This document shows, in pieces, positions 31,881 to 41,866 of a stretch of 64,000 nucleotides of DNA. Location of the stretch: contig JAHYIO010000036.1 of assembly GCA_020543525.1 (NCBI GenBank), positions 1 through 64,000 on the forward strand, written 5' to 3'. The stretch comes from Coriolopsis trogii. Lineage: Eukaryota > Basidiomycota > Agaricomycetes > Polyporales > Polyporaceae. Position 1 is the first letter of the stretch; every line of letters begins with the position of its first letter. The position numbers and the translations under genes were made by a program. Under the pieces are notes generated by a model. The model searched no databases. It saw only the letters and a list, made by a program, of their open reading frames with translations, and had not been told where the DNA came from.

Positions 31881-34523
31881 GGCGCGCGCGTCATTGGACC
31901 GGTACGTCGCCCGCGTATGCCTCTCTCTGTAGAACGATTAGACACGTCTGCTGACCGGTGGTTCGCCACACAGTTGAGATGCCTGACTCAAGGTCAGGAC
32001 CTACTTACCCAGCGAGATATACCAACCGGATGAACCTTTTTACGCTAGAGTTTTTTGACACGTTACGGTAATGTTTCGCAATGCTCATCTCATGCGACTC
32101 TTTCATGTCTCGTGCCTCGTTCTCACCACGCAATACGTATGATGTACCCTGCACATTTTTTGGCTTCACTCGCAATATCCTCTAGATCTGCATGCATACA
32201 TAGAATCTCCTCGTCCCTAACATCGTTTGGTTTGACTCGTAATCTCTTGGGTGACTCGTACACGGGCATAAGACCCTGCGCACGCATGTACCGGTCTGTC
32301 AGCATAAAAGACGCGAATCAATGTCACGACTTGCTCCCTGCAAGTCATGCGGACGGCGTCAGGAGAGTGTGACTCGGACGTCGTTCACGATGGGTCTCTG
32401 GGTGCGCTCATTGCTGTACTCGCGGGCGAGGACATGGCATGGCTGACCGAGCTCATTGTCAGAACAGACAGGTCACATGTACGTGTGTCCAACGGCGCCC
32501 CACCGACTCGTCGACCCGCCGTCGGTTAGCATGCTGCACTGGAGGCCTGCCGCCTGAGGTGAACCGGTGAGCGCTGAGCGATGGTTGATGAGTGACCCCC
32601 AGTGAAAACCGACAATGTTTGCAGCCGTTTGTAGCGTTTTGCAGCATAGACGGTCGTTTTGCAGCGGCGACGCGCGCTTGATAAGCATAGCCACGACAAC
32701 GGGCCCTGTCAATCTGGTGCGAACAGGTGCTGTCGACGACACTGACACCGTCCGCATCTGTACGCTGTACACTGTACACTGTACAGTTCCTGCACCTTGC
32801 CGCACTGTCTGTCCGTACATCCCTTGCCCATTCGTCCAGGCGCTTGTGCCGCCGTGCTCCCGTTCGCTCCCGTTCGCATCGGCCACAAGTCATGGGGTAG
32901 CACCATCGCGTGACGTCAGACTCGTCGCAACCCCATGCGAGGCTGCGACAGGGACTTCTTTCCCCCTCTCTTGCTTTTTTTGCTCTCTTGCTCTCTTGCT
33001 CTCTTGCTTTCTGGCCCTCTTGCTCTCGCAGTCTCTCACAGTCTCTCGCAGTCTCGCACTTAGACTACTCTCTCGCTCTATTGGTCTCTCGTCCTCTCGC
33101 TTTCATCTGCCTCACGCTTGCTAACAAGTGCACTCCTCCCGCTAGCTGCTAGAACTGAGTACTACGCCAAAGAAGCGCATATATGCGCTCCATTCTTCGT
33201 GCGTACGCCTTTCCGAGATCCGAGGTATTCGAGAATGTCCCTCGCCGCAAGGAGATTCGCGACAACATGCTTCTTACTGCTCTCAGACGTACTCCTACTC
33301 GCATCACCTCTCATCATCTTGTATGCAGGACCTCTACGAGTGGCCTTCCTGGGCTCCGATTCGCAGATCCACAGGTGGTCCGAAGGATCTGCCCACATTG
33401 TTCTCCAAGGTTGGTCTGGATGGCAGGCATTGAACGACATCGCCAGAGCTACCAAAAGGTGCGATCGCCATATTTGAACTACTTGTAGTTCATTGACACA
33501 CTTATCGACAGGTACAGGTCGCCCGCCTCTGCTGTTCTCTCCACGCCGGCGGCAGTCAGCATTTAGATGCATGGTATACTGCGGGGGGAAACACTCGTGA
33601 TCGCCGCGTAAGTTTTGTATATTCTATGCAGCAATCTCGTGCTAACGTGAATATAGAAACACCGCAATGCTGAGGGGGGGGGGGTGTTCTGATGACTGGG
33701 CGAAGTGAAATCCGCAGTACGTCATTGATCTACTTACTACTCATATGAAGCTCACGCATATGCTTGTATGTCATGTTACAGGGTCGCGCCCCCAGCACGG
33801 GTCCCACTTTGTGCACGTGCTGAGTCTGGGATCCGGGCGTGCAGGTGGGACGAGGCGGGCGAGAGGGAGGGAGGGAGGGCGCCTGTACTAGCATACCCGG
33901 TCCTGTAGCTGTTTGTAGCGGTTCCCAGCCTATTCCATCGTTTTGGAGCGTTTCCCATCGGTTTGCAGCCGCGCGTGACGTGTTCTGACGTGTTTGACAG
34001 GAGCTACCGACACAAACCGACCCGAAACGACACAAACGGCCACGAACGGACACAAACGGGAGGGGAATTTAGACGCACGTTCAAACTCATGTTTGTAGAC
34101 GTGCGCAGCGCTTTGCCTCGTTTCCTAGCGTTTCCCAGCCGTACCGCGGCTACAAACGGCTGGAAACATCTACAAACTTTGTCGATTCTCACTGGGAGTG
34201 ACCGAGCGTGCTGACCGCGGCTGACTGTGCGCGAGTGCGCGTGTCCAGGCGTCGGTCGGTCCGAGAGGTGGGTCAGGGATTGGTGCTGGGTCCGCGAGCG
34301 ATCGCGATTGAGACACCCAGTGTCATTGTCACTCGGACCGCGAGGGAAGGCGTGCGGAGCATGTTCACCACTTTACTGGGTTGGGGATCCATATGTACGG
34401 ATGTGGTGAGTGCCCCATCTGCTGGCTTCTCGACGACTCGACGACTCGACTGACCCACGAGCCGTCCAGGACTCCCCATTCGGACGGGGGGATCGTCTGG
34501 CCCGTCTTCGCCGCCCACGACAG
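31881..34523. other. Intergenic with low-complexity and short repeat families
   Basis: The region holds an 8-bp GCTCTCTT array (32979-33008), CTGTACA repeats (about 32765-32787) and a G10 run near 33674. A GTTTG(C/T)AGC-type motif family occurs at 32614-32665 and 33905-34180. No complete gene is seen. Frames at 33118-33488 have no recognisable domain. Confidence 0.5.
33905..34180. repeat. Interspersed GTTTGTAGC / CGTTTCCCAGCC motif repeats
   Basis: Short related words (TGTTTGTAGCGG, GAGCGTTTCCCATCGGTTTGCAGCC, TAGCGTTTCCCAGCCG and the inverted CGGCTACAAACGGCTGG) recur here and at 32614-32665 (GTTTGCAGCCGTTTGTAGCG). ACACAAACGG is also duplicated near 34030-34060. The units are degenerate and occur in both orientations. 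Confidence 0.5.
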
Positions 34524-34865
34524 GAGCTGACGACGGCGGGGAACGCGCTTGCCAGGTTCATGCTCCAGGCTCTCGCGCCAACCCTCCCTGGGGTCCATGT
34601 CGGCGAGCGAACCCTGTGAGACAACTCCTGCCAGCGCTGGGCTGGCGGAGGGCCGTACGGCAGGTCTGTTTGACTCGCACTCCCTCTTCGCCGACATGAT
34701 CGCCCGCCCAGAGGTGTACCTCAACGGCACGGCCCCTCTAACCGTGACATGTACACAGCACAGGGGCCGCACAAGCGTGCGTCTTCGGGCTGAACGACAG
34801 CACGAGCGGTCCGGCGACCTGCAGGAGCGCGCACGGAACGGACGCCGATGGCTTTCTCTGGTCAG
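34524..34865 (+). pseudogene. Relic of a CE16-type (SGNH/GDSL) acetylesterase
   Basis: Three pieces in different frames resemble consecutive parts of fungal carbohydrate esterase family 16. They are ELTTAGNALARFMLQALAPT (34524 onward), GLFDSHSLFADMIARPEVYL with NGTAPLTV (about 34662-34750), and ACVFGLNDSTSGPATC then GTDADGFLW (about 34775-34861). An intron-like gap (ending in CGGCAG at 34663) separates the first two, but its donor would be GC or lost. A frame change without usable splice sites separates the last two. The N-terminal GDSL half and the final DxxH block are missing. CE16 enzymes are secreted and remove acetyl groups from hemicellulose-derived sugars. This copy is dead. Identification is from remembered motifs. 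Confidence 0.55.
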
Positions 34866-35490
34866 GAACGCTCTCCTAGTCCTGGAGACATGCGCGGGGA
34901 ACGTTGGCTGATGTCTGTCCTCTGCGGGAACGACGAGCTTCACCCGTCCGTACAGGCCGAAGGGGCCGTGGTGTAGGCGATCACGTCGGACGCTGCCTAG
35001 TATCCTGAGCTCTTTACGGGAGAGAGCACCTGAAGATCCCGGATGTCCTTCATTTGCGGAGCACAGATGTACGTGGATAGCTCCGGTGCACAACATACAC
35101 CCCTGGACTGTGGTCATTTGTCCACCCTGGTTCTGTGTGATTCAGGCTGAGCTAGGGTGGAAACGCATAGCAAGATGCCATGGTGTGCGCGGCGCAGTTG
35201 AACAGAGTGTTGTTGAAGCTGTCATAGAAATGGACACCAAAATGCACAATATGGTTGATGTACGGTGGCGTTCGCAAGTCCTGCGTGGGAGCTTGTCTCT
35301 GTACATATGATGTCTCGACCCATTCGAGGCCGTTGGCCATGATTCAGGTGTGCATGATTTTTACATGATATATTCTCCTCTGTCCAGTGGTTACTCGAAT
35401 AATATCTCAATCCCTGGTCGTGCTCAGCTCTTAGTACTTACGACAATAATGACTCCAGCCACGTGCAAAACCATTCGCCAGACATTGCCG
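34866..35490. other. Intergenic between the esterase relic and tRNA-Glu
   Basis: No gene or repeat is recognised. Confidence 0.4.
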
Positions 35491-35562
35491 TTCCGACACG
35501 GGGAATCGAACCCCGGGCTATCGCGTGAGAGGCGATAATGTTAGCCACTACACCATATCGGA
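35491..35562 (-). tRNA. tRNA-Glu (anticodon CTC), second copy
   Basis: This is the same 72-nt sequence as 29298-29369 read on the minus strand, with the same CTC anticodon loop, T arm and discriminator A. The flanks of the two copies do not match, so the identity is confined to the tRNA itself. Confidence 0.96.
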
Positions 35563-35773
35563 CGTGATAAGGTAGTAGTAATCAAAAAATATAGAAAGTG
35601 AGCCCAAGGTGAGCTGCTTCCCACGGCACAGAGTGGGCGCTTCCACTCGGTGACAGTGAGCGTCTGACTCTGGGCGTCTGCCATCCTGTCCTTGACGCTG
35701 TCCTCGACGACGTCCTCCACTCTCTCCTCGACGTCCGCACCTCCTGTCCCGACGTCCGCCCCCTTTTGCCACC

Positions 35774-36262
35774 ATGTCTCTTCTCGCCCTCCTGCCCTCT
35801 TCCTCCAAAGCCGCTTCCGCTCGCTCTCTTGCCCCCGCAACCTCCTCACTCGCCCTCGCCCTCGCCCCCTCTCGCTCTGTCTCCTCCTCTCCCTACGGCA
35901 GGACCCACGTCTGGAAGCGCCGCCCCAAGAAGCTCCCTAACCCGATGGTGCCCGTCTTCCCCCAGAGGCTCGTGCGCGTAGACGGCTCCACCGTCATCCA
36001 CTACACCACCTCTCCCCGCTCTATCATCAAGCTCACCCGCGACACGACGAACAACCCGCTCTGGAACGCGGCGCGCTTCGTCGGCATGGACGAGGAGGAG
36101 GACGAGGTCACCGGTCGCATGGGCAGGTTCTCCAGGCGGTTCGCCGACCTCGGCGGTGAGGGCGGCGCAGGCATGGAGTGGATGGAGGAGGCGAGCGGCA
36201 CAGAGGAGGCCAAGCACGTCGCCGAGAGCTCAAAGTCCAGGCCCAAGGGCAAGTCGAAATAG
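35774..36262 (+). CDS. MRPL36: Mitochondrial large-subunit ribosomal protein bL31m
   Basis: An uninterrupted 162-residue frame. The N-terminus (MSLLALLPSSSKAASARSLA) is Ser/Ala/Arg-rich as in a mitochondrial presequence. The conserved block is LVRVDGSTVIHYTTSPRSII followed by KLTRDTTNNPLWNAARF, the bL31m core, and then RMGRFSRRFADLGGEG. The tail is charged and lysine-rich. It is a structural protein of the mitochondrial 54S subunit. The absence of introns is unusual compared with neighbouring genes but fits a short gene. The family call rests on the DGS...NNPLWN pattern and the downstream RFxRRF. Confidence 0.8.
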   Translation: MSLLALLPSSSKAASARSLAPATSSLALALAPSRSVSSSPYGRTHVWKRRPKKLPNPMVPVFPQRLVRVDGSTVIHYTTSPRSIIKLTRDTTNNPLWNAARFVGMDEEEDEVTGRMGRFSRRFADLGGEGGAGMEWMEEASGTEEAKHVAESSKSRPKGKSK

Positions 36263-37389
36263 GCTGCTGCAAAAACATCACACTACCTCGTTCGTCTTCC
36301 CTCGCTGTCTTTCTCCCCCATAAGCTCACTTCTCTTGTGTGCCCCCAGACTATGCGCTCATGGAGCCCTGTAGGGCACGCGTGCTGTCGTGTCTCCTTTG
36401 TTGCTAGTTATCTGGAGGCATCCAGGTCTTCCCTTCGTACAAACATCGCAAAAGCGCGTTGTTCTACTGCCTTGCGGCCGGCGTGCAACGTCTGTATGGT
36501 CCTTCGAGGTGCGTCCATAGGTCAGGCGGCCCGTCGTGTCTACCTGGTTGCAAATCTCGTACACGACGCCCTCTCCGCCTCCTTGATCATCGTTTGCCTC
36601 ACTCCTTGTGGTCGATCCACTCTAGCCAGTTGCCCAAGGTAGGGAATTTGAATGCACCATCGAGCAGGGACGATCTCCGCGGTTCGAATCTCAAGAGGCT
36701 TACAACGACTGATGTGGGCCCTCGGGGACCGCCCCCAGGAATGGAGAGTTGTCAGACGGGTCTATCACCTCTTTAGCATGAAGTCCAGTGTGACACACCG
36801 CTGGCATGATGCTCCTATAACCTTCTACCGCCTACGCCATACACGGCCAGGCCAGCGATGTTCAACGAACAATCATTTGCCGACATAGGTGCGATTCGCC
36901 AAAGTTGACGGACCGGCAGTATCAAGTGGGATGCGCGATATCGCTGGAGTGCGGGAACTCAAGGCTGTCATGGGTGTTCCGCCATGTGCGCGAAGCACGA
37001 GGTGGTGCGTAGCGTTCTCTGTAGAAGACTGACAACCCCTTCCATGTCCCAGGTCTCAAATGACTCTCTGGAATGTACACGCCAGCTCCTGGGTCTTGCA
37101 ATAGAGCCGGTATCTATCACGATCCCGTGTCGCCTGCTCTCCGAGTCTCAAGTGACCCCTTACCGCAGCTCCTGTTTTGATAGTGTGATTCTGAGGTGCT
37201 GCAGTTATGGCGGCGTACAGATGGGAAGCTCTGCTGCAGCATCTCTTTAAACCAATGTATCCAACCGCGACGTACATATCTTCCGCAGCCTTGTGCCATC
37301 TTGACCTCCTTGCTGCGAGTTTCACTCCGTCAGGAAGCTCAACTTGCCTCCCTAGGCTCACCGTCGAGACCCATCCACGACCAGCCACG
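36263..37389. other. Intergenic, no supported gene
   Basis: A hydrophobic reading near 36537-36600 (VYLVANLVHDALSASLIIV) hints at a decayed membrane protein, but flanking exons could not be found. Confidence 0.35.
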
Positions 37390-38041
37390 ATGTCCATTCA
37401 TATGGGTCTCAGTCCGGATCTTCCTCCTGCGCCCCAACTCGCCAACTCGACGATGGACGAGATCTTCAGCCGCGTCTCGGCCCGTCCAACAGGGAACAGC
37501 CGCCCTCGAGCGAAACCTCCCACTCGTAGTGTCGAAACGCGCTCCCGACTGGCTGCGCTCGGAGCGACGATGCTCGAAGCGGCGTACGCGATGGTGCTCT
37601 TCAACTTGCGGCCGAGGTTGACAGGTGCGGAGCTCGAGGTGAGCGCACATGTCACTCCTGCCTCTGTCTCTATCTGCTCTTCCCTGGCGTGAAGCGCTGA
37701 TGGGAGACGGGGGGGCTCCTGCAGGCAGAGATACGGACTGGCCTCCCGGACCTCGTCGAGCGGTCTGTTGCAGGATACCGCTGGACGTGTTCGGGGCGCT
37801 ACTCGCGGGGCGTCTGCATAGACGATACAGCGGTGAGTGCACGAGTCTCCAACTGTGTCCTCTCCCCCTCCCCCGCTCTCGCTGACGTTACGTTCTGTTG
37901 CAGGAGAAGCGCGAGCTCATGCACGCGTACGTCGGCGCGGTCTTCCATCAGGGGGGGTTCGACGCCGTCGTCCATTGGATCGGCGGCCTCGTGCGCGCGC
38001 TCGCCTCGCCCCGCTTCCCGTCCCTTCAGTTCCCGGTGTGA
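37390..38041 (+). CDS. RNase III-fold protein lacking catalytic residues (164 aa)
   Basis: Exons 37390-37638, 37725-37832 and 37904-38041 close in frame. After a Pro/Arg-rich start come SRLAALGATMLEAAYAMVLF, aligning with the RNase III signature RLEFLGDAVL, then GLPDLVERSVAGYR, and finally KRELMHAYVGAVFHQGG, aligning with the D..EA.IGA.Y.D.G block. The signature Glu and Asp are replaced (LAALGA), and the second catalytic Glu is His (LMHAY). The fold is probably kept but metal-dependent cleavage is not expected. Comparable dead RNase III folds serve as mitoribosomal or RNA-binding proteins. No double-stranded RNA-binding domain follows. The specific role is unknown. Confidence 0.7.
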
Positions 38042-40109
38042 AGCCCGAGTCGATGGGCGTATTCGTGTGTGCGACGGGCGGAAGCGGCGTCGGCTTTGAC
38101 ACTGATGTTCGATGGCGACGACGATGGTTTCCCGACTGTCGCTCTCAAAAATTTCTACGATGGATGCACTGGCATGCACACATGTCGATCGTGGTCCCGT
38201 CTACCTCTCACCAGGGCCCCCGTTGTTCGTGTAGCGATGCTCATATAAACACAAGGACACGTCATACACGACAAAGTCTCGCCGCTCATACATACTTGGC
38301 TCATCACCGTGCCGTCCATCTTTGCCAAAGCAGTGCCCGCCTCTATGTATGTACGGTGCATGTGTCAGGAAGCCGGATGCGCTCTGACTCTCCGTAACCG
38401 TCCGACATCGCCCACTCTGTGAGTGTGAGTCGGGAGGCTGCCGCGTTGACCACACCCGACGACGACGACGACGACGACGACGTGAAAGATGACACTGACA
38501 GCCGGGCTGTTGCATCACCCCCATCTGCTGGTCGCAGCATGTGCCGGAGCCGCCGCCGATCGTTCTCGACGATCGCCGAGCGAGTTGATTGTCCGCGCGT
38601 GTGTGGATGCGTATGCAATTTTGTGTGTAAGTACTTGGGCGAGATGGTGACGGCGAGATGGCTTGGCCGACGGGACGTCGACTCCAAGGGCGTCTGGAAT
38701 TCGAAGGTATGTAGTTAACGTTTGGGGGTCGTTGATGTCTGTCCCGTGGCCGGTGACTTTTCCAGTTCGTCGACGCGGATCTGCGTGTGAGGTTTGAGAG
38801 AGAAAATCTTTATATTTATACTGCGTGAGCAGGCGAGCATGCGCCAAGACGCATTTTATATGTACGTTCCTAGGAGAATAGAATGAGTTATCGAAAGATA
38901 CTATCGTAGTCGTACCGTATCTCTATGAGATGTGGGGGGCGGAGTATTAACGTTGTCATAGGCCAGTCCAAATGTGTGCGTCCGGTATCGGGTCTATGGG
39001 TCTTATGTAAATCAGTCAGAGTCTCGTGCTGTGTGCTCTCCCTCTTCTGCGTGAGTGGTGCTCCCGTTCGCGTGTGAGGTTTGAGTGGACCGTATCAGGA
39101 TGATTCTAGATGCACGAGTTGAAGTACGACCAGATTCGGATTTCGGATTTCGCAGACATGGGAATCATTCGATTGTGGAGGCTCGGGCGGGAATCACTGG
39201 CCATGGCCACTCTCGAGCACTGGAGGAGGATAGGCGAGGTACGCGCCTGCACAGGATGATCGATGATCGAGGAGGAGGGGAGGGAGCTGTGCCGCCATCA
39301 GCATTTGTTGTATGCTCCTTGCTGAGCATCACGTCCGGCCGCGGATCCGGATTCTTCGTTTTGCCACTGGACGAGCATTATTCGACGTCTCGGTTTCTCG
39401 CAGAGGCGGCTCGATGAGGATGAGGATGAGCGAGTCGAGTCGAGTCGAGTGGGAGAGCACGCGTGCGGAGGAACACATGCGTGGGCGGGGGCGCGGATGC
39501 GGAACGCGAAGCTGATGGGGGGAGGATGGCGAGCATGGGGGAGGGAGGCTGATTGGCTATGTATTCTGGACGATGGAGACAGCCCATCAAGGCGACTGCG
39601 TGCGTCCATGCCGGCGCGGGATACATGCCGAGGAGAGATGGTTGAAGGGCGGGAGCAATAGGATACTTGGACGGAGCGTGGTTTGTACTTTGAGTGGCGC
39701 AGCGAGGTTGGGAGAACGTATGGCCGTTCACGTATGGGCGCACTCGCGAGGGAGCTGCCGAGGGAGTCCATACGTTCCTGGCAGGCTGGGAGAAAGCCAA
39801 GGGGGTGAGTTTCGATGGCAACAGCTAGGCGTTTGGTAGGGCTGATCGTTTGATCTGAATTCAAGGAGGTTTGCTTTGGAGCACGACATATAAAGACGCC
39901 GTCCGTGGTCGACGGTGTCTCCCATTCCCCAGCAGCTGGAACTTCCTCTCGTCTCTCTAGCAGAGCGTATCCCTTGTCTTTTCTTTCGCGAGCTTGACGC
40001 TTGTCGTACCTGCACGCTCTCGCTTTGAGATCATTTGGACCGTGTTCCGCCCACACTCGCTAGCACACTCGCTTTTCCCCTTGTTTAACGACACAACGAG
40101 CCACTGACC
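38042..40109. other. Intergenic with microsatellites; promoter of the secreted repeat protein
   Basis: (ACG)n at about 38458-38481 and GAGTC repeats at about 39430-39450 are present. TATAAAGA at 39889 lies 220 bp before the start at 40110. The interval contains long antisense-type frames but no domain. Confidence 0.5.
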
Positions 40110-41006
40110 ATGAAGTTCTCCACCGTCGTCCTCTCCGCCGTCGCCGTCGCCGTCTCTGTCCGCTCCCGCCCCCTCCTCCGCCGCGACGTCGACCCCGCGC
40201 TCGTCCCCGAGTTTGGCATCGCCCAGGGCACGAACCCGACCGGCACCGGCGACTGCGACGGCGTGAACGGCATCAAGATCCCCTGCTTCTGCCCCCCAGA
40301 CCGCGGCCAGTTCATCGCCGTAAGTTCCGGCTCGTCGCGCTCCCGCCCCGTCGCGTGCTGACCGCGCTCGCGCGTGCAGCAACTGAACCAGAACGTCGCC
40401 GCCGGTCACGTCATCAACAACCCCGGCGTGCAGGTGTCGTTCCCGACGGGCAACTCGAAGGAGGACAAGCTCGCGCGTCTGTTCGTCGCGACCGTCACGC
40501 TCCAGAACCTCCGCGGGCCTGGCCAGGGTTGTCCTCAGGCGGCGACCACCTGGGGCGCGCTCCAAAAGTCGATCGAGGCCGGCACCGACGCGCCTCCCGC
40601 CCCTGCGCCTGCACCCGCCCCCGCACCTGCCCCGGCTCCGGCTCCGGCCCCCGCGGCGGGCGGCGTCGACCCCGCGCTCGTGCCCGACTTTGGGATCGTC
40701 GCGGGGACGAACCCGACGGGCACGGGGGACTGCGACGGGGTGAACGGGATCAAGATCCCGTGCGCGTGCCCGCCGCCGCGTGACCAGTTCCTCGCGAAGC
40801 TGAACGCGAACGTGGCTGCGGGGCACGCGGTCAACAACCCCTCGGTCGCGGTGTCGTTCCCGACGGGCGCGAGCAAGGGCGAGCAGCAGGCGCGGATTGG
40901 GGCGCTGTTGGTGACGCTGCAGAACTTGAACGGGCCGGGGCAGGGGTGCCCGGCGGTGTCGACTGTGTATGGGCAGCTCCAGCAGCAGATCAACGCGCTC
41001 CCTTGA
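40110..41006 (+). CDS. Secreted protein with two internal homologous repeats (278 aa)
   Basis: Exons 40110-40319 and 40380-41006. Residues 1-18 (MKFSTVVLSAVAVAVSVR) are a signal peptide, and a possible KEX-type site RR follows. Two ~95-residue repeats start VDPALVPEFGIAQGTNPTGT and VDPALVPDFGIVAGTNPTGT and each contains GDCDGVNGIKIPC, a CPP motif, NVAAGH, NNP, VSFPTG and LQNL.GPGQGCP. An Ala-Pro dipeptide linker of about 24 residues separates them. Each repeat has four cysteines in the same places, fitting two small disulphide-bonded domains. I recall single-domain versions in other Agaricomycetes but no known function. The single intron lies inside repeat 1 only. Confidence 0.82.
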
Positions 41007-41866
41007 ATGGGTTGAGCGTGGTGGATTCTGGATACCCTGATGTGTACGGAGGAGTGACGGCCCCGTGGTGGTGATGGGTTGTGTTGTGCGCTGTGCTAGT
41101 TTGTACGGTCTGAATTGACGGGTGCCAGTCACCTTGTTCCAGCTGCTATCTGTGAGCGTGTGTTCTCGATGTGTTTGGGTGCGGACAGGTGCGTAGACGT
41201 GAAACGGACGAGCTTGCACTGCACGCGAGGAGACGGATGTGCGTGATGCCACACGCGGGAGAAGCTTAGCTTTTGTATGATTGTTCTGACTGCTATGTAG
41301 CTGGTAGGCGAGGTTGGATAAAACGCAAGAGACATTACGATATGCCTGCTAGGCTAGTGCTGTGGTGTGCAGAAGCCCATCTGTTTGGGTCACAAGGCGA
41401 TGGCGTGGTGGCGTAAGGCGTGATCGCGAGCAGCCCAAGGCAGTGAGGTATGGGGAGACCGCTGAGGGCGCAGGCATGGACGCTGATGGCGCAGTCTGTG
41501 TCGCGACGGTGGGTTACTTATTCCAGGCCAGAGTAAATAGAGTAAGAAAAGACAGAGACACGAAACAAAAGGCGAGCGCACTGTGCAGCGCGCCGTGGGA
41601 AACGAGGATAGGCGGAGGAGGACGCCAAGCAGAGACTGGCAACAACGACCATCTCCATCTCCCTCGCCCTCGCCCTCGCCTCTCCTCTCCTCGCCCTCCC
41701 TCCCCGCCCTCTCGCCCGCACACGACTCCCCTCACGTTCTCTGGCTGGTCTAGTTTGACGCGACACCCCGACGCCTCCTCCGCTCCGCCTCCTCCTCACC
41801 CGCCTCACACTCGCACTCTCCGTCTCCATCTACCCTCCGCCCCGCCTCCGTGCACGATCCCCGGTC
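41007..41866. other. Intergenic, no supported gene
   Basis: 3' flank of the secreted protein gene and a CT-rich promoter stretch (about 41650-41860) ahead of TVP38. Nothing else is recognised. Confidence 0.45.

Noticed and set aside
34365..35117. 250-codon minus-strand frame
   Set aside because: No domain, and the opposite strand carries recognisable CE16 esterase pieces.
36636..36700. T-arm-like GCGGTTCGAATCTC suggesting a tRNA
   Set aside because: No matching acceptor stem, D arm or anticodon stem could be folded around it.
39957..41252. 431-codon minus-strand frame
   Set aside because: Antisense of the duplicated secreted protein; Arg-rich shadow.
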